DNA of 64,000 bases, from positions 1 through 64,000 of the forward strand of contig JBBRTB010000018.1 in NCBI GenBank assembly GCA_038244815.1, in the 5' to 3' direction. Below, one piece after another: positions 18,835 to 25,963 of the stretch; position 1 is the stretch's first letter; each line of letters starts with the position of its first letter. The translations under genes were made by a program, and so were the position numbers. Source of the stretch: DASVHS01 sp038244815 (lineage in GTDB: Bacteria > Acidobacteriota > Thermoanaerobaculia > Gp7-AA8). Below the pieces are notes generated by a model. It saw nothing but the letters and a program-made list of their open reading frames with translations. It did not search any database and was not told the DNA's origin.

Positions 18835-19722
18835 ATGCCGAGAGCATTTGCGTCAGGCCAGATCGCCTTCGGGCTCGTTTCGATCCCGGTGAAACTCTTC
18901 TCCGCGGCCGAGGCCTCGGAGAAGATCAGCTTCAACATGCTGCACAAGGATTGCGGCAATCGCATCCAGCAGCAACTCTTCTGTTCCAAGGACGAGCGGC
19001 CCATCGATCGCGCGGAAGTCGTGAAGGGCTACGAGTTCTCCAAGGGCCAGTATGTCCTCTTCACCGAAGAGGAGATCAAGGCGCTCGAAGAGAAGGCCAC
19101 CCAGCAGATCGAGATCGTGGAATTCCTTCCGAACAGCCAGATCGATCCCATCTACTTTCAGAAAGCGAATTACATGGCGCCCGACCGCGGCGGTGACCGC
19201 GCCTACGCGCTGCTGGCGAAAGCGCTCGAGGAAACGGGCCGCTGGGCGCTGGCGAAATACGCGGCGCGCGGCAAGCAGTACCTCGTCGTTCTCCGTCCGG
19301 TCGGCAAGGGCATCGTGATGCATCAGCTCTACTACCCGAACGAGATCCGCTCCATGGACGAGCTCGACCTCGGCGAGCCGGTGATCAAGGACAACGAGCT
19401 GAAGATGGCCATCCAGCTCGCCGAGATGGGCGCGAACGAAGAGTTCCATCCCGAGAATTACCGCGACGAAGTGAAGGAACGCATCCGCTCGCTGATCCAG
19501 AAGAAAATCGACGGCGAAGAGATCACCGCGACCGACGGGGAGGAGCCGCGGGCGCAGGTCATCGATCTCATGGAGGCGTTGCGCAAGAGCCTCGACGGCG
19601 CGACGGCGAAGCCGAGAACGACGGCGAAAGGTACGGTCAAGAACGATGCGAAGCGCAAGCCGGCCAAGGCGGCGGGACCGCGAGCGGTGAAGAGCGCGCG
19701 GTCACGGGCCGGTAGGTCGTAG
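18835..19722 (+). CDS. ku: Ku homologue, non-homologous end joining
   Basis: 295 residues, usual for bacterial Ku. The N-terminus MPRAFASGQIAFGLVSIPVKLFSAAE, the DRAEVVKGYEFSKGQYVLFTEEE block and the KAALL-like YYPNEIRSMDEL segment are diagnostic. It forms a dimeric ring on DNA ends and recruits LigD, which is not in this window. The C-terminal Lys/Arg/Ala-rich tail (about residues 255-295) is the usual DNA-binding extension. Its last few codons (AGRS) and stop are encoded by the left heptamer array of the neighbouring element, so the original C-terminus may have been altered. Confidence 0.95.
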   Translation: MPRAFASGQIAFGLVSIPVKLFSAAEASEKISFNMLHKDCGNRIQQQLFCSKDERPIDRAEVVKGYEFSKGQYVLFTEEEIKALEEKATQQIEIVEFLPNSQIDPIYFQKANYMAPDRGGDRAYALLAKALEETGRWALAKYAARGKQYLVVLRPVGKGIVMHQLYYPNEIRSMDELDLGEPVIKDNELKMAIQLAEMGANEEFHPENYRDEVKERIRSLIQKKIDGEEITATDGEEPRAQVIDLMEALRKSLDGATAKPRTTAKGTVKNDAKRKPAKAAGPRAVKSARSRAGRS

Positions 19723-20105
19723 GTCGTTGGTCCCGGGGGCTGCCTGGCTCGTCGGTTCAGATAGCGGATCAGAGCGTTCAGCTTGCGGACGACTTCCTCG
19801 TCCAGGGCGATCAATTGCCGCGCCAGTGCGGGTTCGAAGTAGCGCCGGCGCTCGGCGAAAAGAATGTGCGATTGCAGCTCAAGGGCCGAGCCGCGCGCGT
19901 GACGCACGAACTGGCGATATTCGCGGACACTCCATCTCCCTTTTCCTTCCGCGATGTTCGACGGTATGGACAAGGCCGCATCCCGCATCTGCGCGCTCAG
20001 GACGTAAAGCTCCTGCTTCGGTAATTGTTCGGCCGCGTCGTAGATGTGATCGGCCAGATCGATTGCCATTTGCCACACGACGAGGTTTCGAAACTCACTA
20101 TTCAT
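19458..20105 (-). CDS. Four-helix-bundle protein A (IVP/bAvd superfamily), open 3' end
   Basis: From ATG 20105 the first ~125 residues are a typical 23S rRNA intervening-sequence-type four-helix bundle: FRNLVVWQMAIDLADHIY, LSAQMRDAALSIPSNIAEGKGR, YRQFVRHARGSALELQSH. Family function is unknown; bAvd relatives assist diversity-generating retroelements and bind nucleic acid. The frame has no stop at the end of the element and continues antisense through the last third of ku to 19458. Either the protein carries a ~90-residue tail or the copy has lost its stop. The functional core is about 19735-20105. Confidence 0.7.
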   Translation of the reverse strand: MNSEFRNLVVWQMAIDLADHIYDAAEQLPKQELYVLSAQMRDAALSIPSNIAEGKGRWSVREYRQFVRHARGSALELQSHILFAERRRYFEPALARQLIALDEEVVRKLNALIRYLNRRARQPPGPTTYDLPARDRALFTARGPAALAGLRFASFLTVPFAVVLGFAVAPSRLLRNASMRSMTCARGSSPSVAVISSPSIFFWISERMRSFTSSR

Positions 20106-20193
20106 CGATGAGTGTTCTACCTCGGATGGATGCCGGCAGACCGATCTTCTACGCCAGGTAGCCCCCACGACCAACGACCCACGACCAACGACC
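19711..20193 (-). mobile_element. Array-bounded four-helix-bundle element A (483 bp)
   Basis: The left end carries heptamers GGTCGTA/GGTCGTT (19711-19733). The right end carries the inverted series CACGACC/AACGACC (20166-20193). The symmetry continues inward: left CGGGGGCTGCCTGGC and right, read in reverse, TGGGGGCTACCTGGC. The terminal inverted repeat is therefore nearly 30 bp. Between them lies one leftward four-helix-bundle gene. The element sits between ku and the MerR-TPR gene, and the ku stop codon is inside its left array. Confidence 0.75.
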
Positions 20194-20231
20194 TCCCTCC
20201 ACGAGCACACGCTGTAAAATAACCACACAAC

Positions 20232-21038
20232 ATGTCCTTCACAGTCCGCGAAGTCTCCACGATGCTCGGTCTCACGGCTTCGCAGATCCGGGCGTACGCG
20301 ACGAAGGGGTTCGTCACCCCGGAGCGCGGGCCGCGCGGCGAGCTCCGGTTCGGTTTTCAGGATCTGGTGATCCTTCGCACGGCCGGCGAGCTCTCTTCCG
20401 CGCAGATCCCGCAGCGAAAGCTGCAGCGCGTGCTGGAGCGTCTGCGCGAACAGTTGCCGAGCGGAGGCTCGCTCGCCGCGATTCGCATCGCCGCCGACGG
20501 CGATCGCGTGGTCGTCCGCGATGCCGGCACGGTCTGGAATCCCGAGTCGGGGCAGTCGCTCTTCGATTTCTCCGTCGAGGATGTGGCGCGCCAGGCGGCA
20601 CGGTTCGAACAGCGCGAACGCGATCGCAGCCTCGACGCCGAGGGGTGGTACCAGCTGGCCTGCGAGCTCGAAGTCAGCGATCCCGATGAGGCCCAGCGCG
20701 CGTACAAACAGGTCCTGGATCTCGATCCGCATCACGCCGACGCGCACGTCAATCTCGGCCGGCTGCTGCACGAGCAGAAAGCGCCGGCCGCCGCCGAGAA
20801 GCATTACCGGGCAGCTCTGGAGGCCGATCCCGGCAACGACACCGCCGCGTTCAACCTCGGCGTAGCGCTCGAGGATCTGGGGCGATTGCGCGACGCCGTC
20901 CTGGCCTACGAGCGCGCCATCGAGATCGATCCGGAGAATGCCGATGCGCATTACAACATCGCCGGCATCTACGAGCGCAGGGGAGACAAGGCCGCGGCCC
21001 TCCGGCATCTGAAGGCGTGCCGCGCTTCGACGCATTAG
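20232..21038 (+). CDS. MerR-type HTH fused to TPR repeats
   Basis: 268 residues. Residues 1-70 form a MerR-like winged helix (FTVREVSTMLGLTASQIRAYATKGFVTPERG, then LRFGFQDLVILRTAGELSSAQIP). A charged linker follows, then about three TPR units from residue 140 onward (AHVNLGRLLHEQKAPAAAEKHYRAALEADPGN and AFNLGVALEDLGRLRDAVLAYERAIEIDPENAD). MerR domains normally carry effector-sensing tails, so a TPR tail suggests regulation through protein partners. TAAAAT ends 11 nt before the ATG. Target genes are unknown. Confidence 0.8.
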   Translation: MSFTVREVSTMLGLTASQIRAYATKGFVTPERGPRGELRFGFQDLVILRTAGELSSAQIPQRKLQRVLERLREQLPSGGSLAAIRIAADGDRVVVRDAGTVWNPESGQSLFDFSVEDVARQAARFEQRERDRSLDAEGWYQLACELEVSDPDEAQRAYKQVLDLDPHHADAHVNLGRLLHEQKAPAAAEKHYRAALEADPGNDTAAFNLGVALEDLGRLRDAVLAYERAIEIDPENADAHYNIAGIYERRGDKAAALRHLKACRASTH

Positions 21039-21051
21039 ACTGATCGCCATC

Positions 21052-22311
21052 ATGACCGTCGCTGAGCTCCCCGAAGTCGCCGGCACAGCCGATGCGGTGC
21101 CGAGCCCGCTGGCGCCGCCGCAGCTTCCGTCGGAGCGGCTGGTGGCGCTCGACGTGTTCCGGGGGATGACCATCGCCGGCATGCTGCTCGTCAACAACCC
21201 CGGCACGTGGAGCGCCATCTATCCGCCGCTCGACCATGCCGAGTGGAGCGGGTGGACGCAGACCGATCTGATCTTCCCGTTCTTCCTCTTCATCGTCGGA
21301 GTGACCACGCATCTCTCGCTGGGACGGCGCAAAGCGCTCGGTGCGGACCGCCGGGCCATCGTCCGGAAGATTCTGCGGCGCGGGTCTCTCATCGTTCTCT
21401 TCGGGCTGCTGCTCAACGCCTTTCCGTTCTACTGGTGGGGACACATCGCCAATGTTCCCGCTCCGACGTTCCTGCAGCGCGTGGCCTATCGCTACGAACA
21501 TCTCCGCTGGGCGGGCGTCCTGCAGCGCATCGGCGTCGCCTACATCTGTGCGGCGCTGCTGACGGTCTATCTGACGCGGAAGCAGATCATCGGAACCATC
21601 GTGGCGATTCTCGTCGGCTACTGGGTGATGATGACGCTCATCCCGGTACCGGGAACGGGGACGATCGGATACTTTACGCTCGACCAGCCGGCGAACACGC
21701 TCTCGGCATGGAGCGACCGGGCCATCCTCGGCATCAATCACATCTGGGTGGGAAGTAAGACGTTCGATCCGGAAGGTCCGATGTCGACGCTTCCCGCCGT
21801 GGCCACCGCGCTCCTGGGCGTATTGGCAGGCGAGTGGATCGCGGACAAACGCCGTCCGCTCGGCGAGCGCGTCGTCAACCTGTTCGGCTTCGGCGCGCTG
21901 GGCCTGACGGTGGGCCGCCTGTGGGGAGGCCTGTTTCCGATCAACAAGAGCCTCTGGACGAGCTCCTACGTCGTCTTTACGGCAGGATTCGCGTGCGTGG
22001 CGCTGGCCACGTGCCTGTGGCTGATCGACATGCGCGGGTGGCGATGGTGGACGAAGCCGTTCGTCATCTACGGTGTGAACCCGATGGTGGCGTTCGTCGG
22101 CTCCGGATTGATGGCGCGCCTGTTCGGATCGCTCGTGAAAGTAAACGTTGGCGGCAGACCGACGTCTCTTCTAGGGGCCAGTTATCAGCTTTTCTACGAA
22201 CCGTTCTTCGAGCCGCGATTCGCGTCAATGCTCTGGGCGATTTCGTTCGTGGTGCTCTGGCTCGGGATCCTGGCGGTTTTTTACAGGAAGCGCTGGATCC
22301 TCCGGGTTTGA
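21052..22311 (+). CDS. Membrane acyltransferase, HGSNAT/DUF5009 (NagX) family
   Basis: 419 residues with about ten membrane helices. RLVALDVFRGMTIAGMLLVNNPG, followed by HAEWSGWTQTDLIFPFFLFIVGV, is the signature of heparan-alpha-glucosaminide N-acetyltransferase-like proteins. These move acetyl groups across a membrane to amino sugars, and the conserved His is in this first block. In bacteria they accompany amino-sugar catabolism, but no such genes are adjacent. TAGACT, containing the upstream stop TAG, lies exactly 10 nt before the ATG. Confidence 0.88.
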   Translation: MTVAELPEVAGTADAVPSPLAPPQLPSERLVALDVFRGMTIAGMLLVNNPGTWSAIYPPLDHAEWSGWTQTDLIFPFFLFIVGVTTHLSLGRRKALGADRRAIVRKILRRGSLIVLFGLLLNAFPFYWWGHIANVPAPTFLQRVAYRYEHLRWAGVLQRIGVAYICAALLTVYLTRKQIIGTIVAILVGYWVMMTLIPVPGTGTIGYFTLDQPANTLSAWSDRAILGINHIWVGSKTFDPEGPMSTLPAVATALLGVLAGEWIADKRRPLGERVVNLFGFGALGLTVGRLWGGLFPINKSLWTSSYVVFTAGFACVALATCLWLIDMRGWRWWTKPFVIYGVNPMVAFVGSGLMARLFGSLVKVNVGGRPTSLLGASYQLFYEPFFEPRFASMLWAISFVVLWLGILAVFYRKRWILRV

Positions 22312-22339
22312 GTCTTAACGACAGTGATCCGATGACCTC

Positions 22340-23398
22340 ATGAACGTGCGTACTCTCGTCCCCGGTCTGCTTGCCCTTTTCCTCGCTCTGCCCGTCGCGG
22401 CGTAGCAGGTTCATCGCGCCACGCCGGTCGATCAATTACTGCAGGAGTACTGGGCGGCCCACCCGGAGCTCGAGCACCAGCATCACAACCATCACTCGAT
22501 CGCTGACATGGAGCCGATGACCGCGGAGAGCGACATGGTCACGGCCGCGTCGACAAAGACGTTCACGATCGTGGCGAAACAGTGGTCGTTCACGATCACG
22601 CCGTCGCCGTTCGTCGTGAATCAGGGCGACTCGGTCACGCTCGACATCACGTCGTCCGATGTCGGTCATGGATTCTTTCTCGAACAGTACTCGACCGGCA
22701 TGGGCGTGACGTACGGCAAGGGACAACACCGGATGGTGAGCTTCGTGGCCAACACGCCGGGAACGTTCACGTACGTCTGCACGGATGCTACGTGCGGGAG
22801 CGGGCATACCACGATGACGGGGGAGATGACCGTGACGGCGGCCGGGAATCCGCCGTCGATCAGCTCCTTCACGCCGCGGCTGGGGCCGGCCGGCGGCGGC
22901 ACGGTGGTGGCGATCAGCGGATCGGACTTTCAGAACAACGCCGCCGTGAAGTTCGGCGACGCTTCCGCGGTGAGCGTCTCGGTGAGCAGCGCGAACAGCA
23001 TCAACGCCATTTCACCGGTACACGCCGCTGGCGATGTGACGCTGACGGTCGCGAATCCCGACGGGCAGAGCGCATCGCTCGGCTCCTTCACCTACCTGGC
23101 GCCAGGGCCGACGATCACGCTGATCGCGCCCTCGAGCGGGCTGCCGTCGGGAGGAACGCCGGTCAGCATCTCCGGCACGGGGTTTACGGGCGCCACGCCG
23201 GTCTCGGTGACCTTCGACGGGATCGCCGGAACGGACGTTCATGCCATCAGCGCGACCTCGTTGACGGTGGTCGCTCCCGCTCATGCCGCCGGAACGGTTG
23301 ACCTCGCCGTGACGGTCGGTGCGAACCACGCGACGGCGAGGTCGGGATTTTCCTATCTGACACCGACCACGAAGCGGCGCGCCGTGAAACCGCAGTAG
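22340..23398 (+). pseudogene. Secreted cupredoxin-IPT/TIG protein interrupted by in-frame TAG
   Basis: ATG 22340 opens a clear signal peptide ending ALPVAA, and the next codon is TAG (22403-22405). The same frame continues without another stop for 331 codons: a His-rich segment (EHQHHNHHS), a cupredoxin-like domain (VNQGDSVTLDITSSDVGHGFFLEQY ... GTFTYVCTDATCGSGHTTMTGEM, with Cys/His/Met spacing of a type 1 or CuA copper site), then two IPT/TIG Ig-like domains. Restarting at ATG 22508 would give a cytosolic copy. CAG to TAG mutation, readthrough or sequencing error are all possible. Confidence 0.75.
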
Positions 23399-23411
23399 AA
23401 TTTCCGTCCCT

Positions 23412-24380
23412 ATGCGAAGAGTCCTGATTCTGGTCACGCTGCTGCTGTCTTCGGTCTCCCTGTTCGCGGAGAATGCGAAAACGTTCGAGGCCACCTACAC
23501 CGCCACCGTCGGCAATGTTCCGGCCGGACTGCCGGAGCTCGACGTCTGGATCCCGCTGCCCGCGTCGCGCGGATGGCAGCAGGTCTCGAACGTGATCATC
23601 GATGCGCCGTTCACATTCAAGCGGCGCACGGAAAAAGAATTCGGCAATCAGTATGCCTACGCCACGATTCCGAATCCGCCGGGGGGCGATCTCACCGTTC
23701 AGGTTCGCTTCACGGCCACGCGCGACGAGGCTACTGCGGTGAGTCCCGCGGAAAAAGCCGCCAGCCGCGGCGACATCCGTCGCGCGCTGGAAGCGAATCG
23801 TCTGGTCACCCTCTCTCCGCGGGTGCGCCAGCTCGCCAGCCAGCTCACCAGGGGCATCACCGACCCGTACGAGCAGGCCCATGCGTTCTTCAACTACCTC
23901 ATCGTCACGATGAAGTACGACAAGACCATTCCGGGCTGGGGACAGGGCGACACCGAGCGTGCCTGCGACATCAAAGCCGGCAATTGCACCGACTTCCATT
24001 CGCTCTTCATCTCTCTGGCTCGCGCCAAGAACATTCCGGCGCGATTCGTCATCGGCTTCCCGCTCACCGCGGCGGACGGCAACGTCAAGGGCTATCACTG
24101 CTGGGCCGAGTTCTACGTGAAGGGCAAGGGCTGGATTCCGGTCGATGCCTCGGACGCGTCGAAGCTCAAGGATGCGTCCGCCCAGCAGTATCTCTTCGGG
24201 CATCTCGATCCGAACCGCGTTCAGTTCACCGTGGGCCGCGATCTCGTCCTGACGCCGCGCACGTCGGATCCGCTCAATTTCTTCATCTATCCCCGCGCGG
24301 AGGCGAACGGGAAAGTGGTCGGAGAGCCATCGATCTCACTCAGCTTTCACGAGGTCATGAAGCAGGCCTCGGCAGAATAG
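23412..24380 (+). CDS. Secreted transglutaminase-like protein
   Basis: 322 residues with signal peptide (cleavage near SLFAE). The cysteine-protease-like triad is visible: Cys192 in KAGNCTDFHSLF, His229 in GYHCWAEFYV and Asp245 in WIPVDASD. Such periplasmic transglutaminase-core proteins usually act as peptidases or amidases; no substrate can be inferred. TAGAAT, containing the previous gene's stop TAG, lies exactly 10 nt before the ATG. Confidence 0.88.
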   Translation: MRRVLILVTLLLSSVSLFAENAKTFEATYTATVGNVPAGLPELDVWIPLPASRGWQQVSNVIIDAPFTFKRRTEKEFGNQYAYATIPNPPGGDLTVQVRFTATRDEATAVSPAEKAASRGDIRRALEANRLVTLSPRVRQLASQLTRGITDPYEQAHAFFNYLIVTMKYDKTIPGWGQGDTERACDIKAGNCTDFHSLFISLARAKNIPARFVIGFPLTAADGNVKGYHCWAEFYVKGKGWIPVDASDASKLKDASAQQYLFGHLDPNRVQFTVGRDLVLTPRTSDPLNFFIYPRAEANGKVVGEPSISLSFHEVMKQASAE

Positions 24381-24387
24381 CTGCTCC

Positions 24388-24414
24388 ACGGCGCCCGTTT
24401 GCTTCGGGCGCCGT
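24388..24414. terminator. 10-bp hairpin between convergent genes
   Basis: ACGGCGCCCG (24388-24397) pairs perfectly with CGGGCGCCGT (24405-24414) around a 7-nt loop. It lies between the transglutaminase and PIG-L gene ends and could terminate both transcripts. No long U-tract is seen on either side. Confidence 0.6.
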
Positions 24415-24462
24415 TCGCCGCGCCGGCTGGCGACCCGGCCTGGGGCGCGGCACAACTGCCGG

Positions 24463-25377
24463 TCAGAGCGAGGAAGGCGATGAGGCAGGCGCGCATGCAA
24501 AAGACGGGACCGCGCTTACCAGGTTGACCGTCTCGATGCTGTAGGCGAAGAACAGCTCGTTGCTGCGGACGAACGCATTCCTGAGAAAGTAGGTGTACGG
24601 CCGCTGGCTCCGGTACGCGTCGAGCATGGCCGCCTTCACCAGTTGCGCGTTCGTCGAGACCGGATAGGTCGCCCAGGTGAACGCCTGCAGGTGCGCGGGA
24701 GGAAGAAGGGCGCGCTCGGGCGTCCAGACCAGAGACTTCAGAAAGCGGCTCGTGTGCACGACGTAGCCGAGGCGGTTCGGTGCGAATGACAAGTGATCGA
24801 GTGCGAGGTCGACGATCTCCGCGGCCGCGCTGTGATCGGGATGCCGGTCGAACGGAACCGGCGTGATCACCGTCGTCGGTTGGACGAGATCGAACACGTG
24901 CTGCAGATCGGTGACGATGTTCTCGAGCGTGTGCGGTGCGCCCGGCGACATGGCCATCGCATAAGGCACGGCCACCTCTTCCGTCGAGGTGGACCTCACC
25001 ACGGATGACGGCTCTTCGACCATCGTGCGCAGCCCGCGATCGGGATAGCCCAGAACGAAGAGATGGTCGTGCGGTACGCCGAGAATGCTCATGGCGATCC
25101 GAGCTTCGGCGATCCGGGTCAGTCCGACGGTGACATAGTCCGAGGGCGTGGGCGTGAGCCGGCCGTGCATCATGCGCGCGGAGAACCTGGCGCAGTCGCC
25201 CGCGGTCAGAAAGGCCACGAACACGTCCGCTCCGGCCCGCAACGCATCGAGCGCATAGGCGCCCGCGCCGATGGCCTCGTCGTCCATGTGCGGGGCCACG
25301 ATGAGCACACGGTCCCCTTTTCCTGCCGGCTCCACCGAGGGGTAACGTGGCAGGACTGTCTCGCCGTTGACGAACAT
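24463..25377 (-). CDS. PIG-L/LmbE-family zinc deacetylase
   Basis: About 304 residues from ATG 25377 (an in-frame GTG at 25401 adds eight). The first zinc motif is PHMDDEAIG with the family's conserved Asp-Asp pair; the later FDRHPDHSAA supplies the remaining His ligand. Family members remove N-acetyl groups from GlcNAc-containing lipids or thiols such as bacillithiol and mycothiol precursors. No thiol-biosynthesis partner is adjacent. The C-terminal FACAPASSPSSL tail is low-complexity. Confidence 0.9.
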   Translation of the reverse strand: MFVNGETVLPRYPSVEPAGKGDRVLIVAPHMDDEAIGAGAYALDALRAGADVFVAFLTAGDCARFSARMMHGRLTPTPSDYVTVGLTRIAEARIAMSILGVPHDHLFVLGYPDRGLRTMVEEPSSVVRSTSTEEVAVPYAMAMSPGAPHTLENIVTDLQHVFDLVQPTTVITPVPFDRHPDHSAAAEIVDLALDHLSFAPNRLGYVVHTSRFLKSLVWTPERALLPPAHLQAFTWATYPVSTNAQLVKAAMLDAYRSQRPYTYFLRNAFVRSNELFFAYSIETVNLVSAVPSFACAPASSPSSL

Positions 25378-25502
25378 GTCTGCTTGGCGCTGATATAACA
25401 CGGGCGCCGTCAGTTTTTCATCCCTTGACAGGGTGGGTGGCTGGCGAGGCGGTAAGATGGCGGCTCGAAATTCGCGACCCGCTTTCCAGCGGAGGGGGGC
25501 TC

Positions 25503-25961
25503 ATGTCCGACATCAAGCTCACGGTCAACGGGAAGTCGCGCTCGGTCAGTGCCGATCCAGACACTCCACTTCTCTGGGTTCTGCGCGACGATCTCGCGCT
25601 CACGGGAACGAAGTTCGGATGCGGCATCGGCTTGTGTGGCGCCTGCACCGTGCTCTCCGATGGGGAGGCCATCCGCTCGTGCAGCACGGCCGTTTCCGAG
25701 GTGAAGGGGAAGAAGATCACCACGATCGAGGGGCTGTCGGCGGATGGAACGCATCCGCTGCAGAAGGCGTGGATCGCCGAGAACGTCGCGCAGTGCGGGT
25801 ACTGTCAGGCCGGCCAGATCATGAACGCCTGCTCCCTGCTGGCGAAGAATCCGAAGCCGAGCGACGCGGACATCGACTCGGCCATGGAAGGCAACGCCTG
25901 CCGATGCGGAACCTATCTGCGCATCCGCAAGGCCATCCATCGCGCAGCCACGGAGGCCTAG
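25503..25961 (+). CDS. Molybdenum hydroxylase small subunit, two [2Fe-2S] clusters
   Basis: 152 residues, IorA-type. The plant-ferredoxin-like cluster is bound by Cys40, 45, 48 and 60 (CGIGLCGAC...C) and the second cluster by Cys98, 101, 133 and 135 (CGYC...CRC). It passes electrons from the molybdopterin site of the large subunit encoded two bases downstream. ATG 25503 is preceded by GGAGGGGGG, a strong ribosome site and better than the in-frame start at 25425. Confidence 0.93.
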   Translation: MSDIKLTVNGKSRSVSADPDTPLLWVLRDDLALTGTKFGCGIGLCGACTVLSDGEAIRSCSTAVSEVKGKKITTIEGLSADGTHPLQKAWIAENVAQCGYCQAGQIMNACSLLAKNPKPSDADIDSAMEGNACRCGTYLRIRKAIHRAATEA

Positions 25962-25963
25962 TC

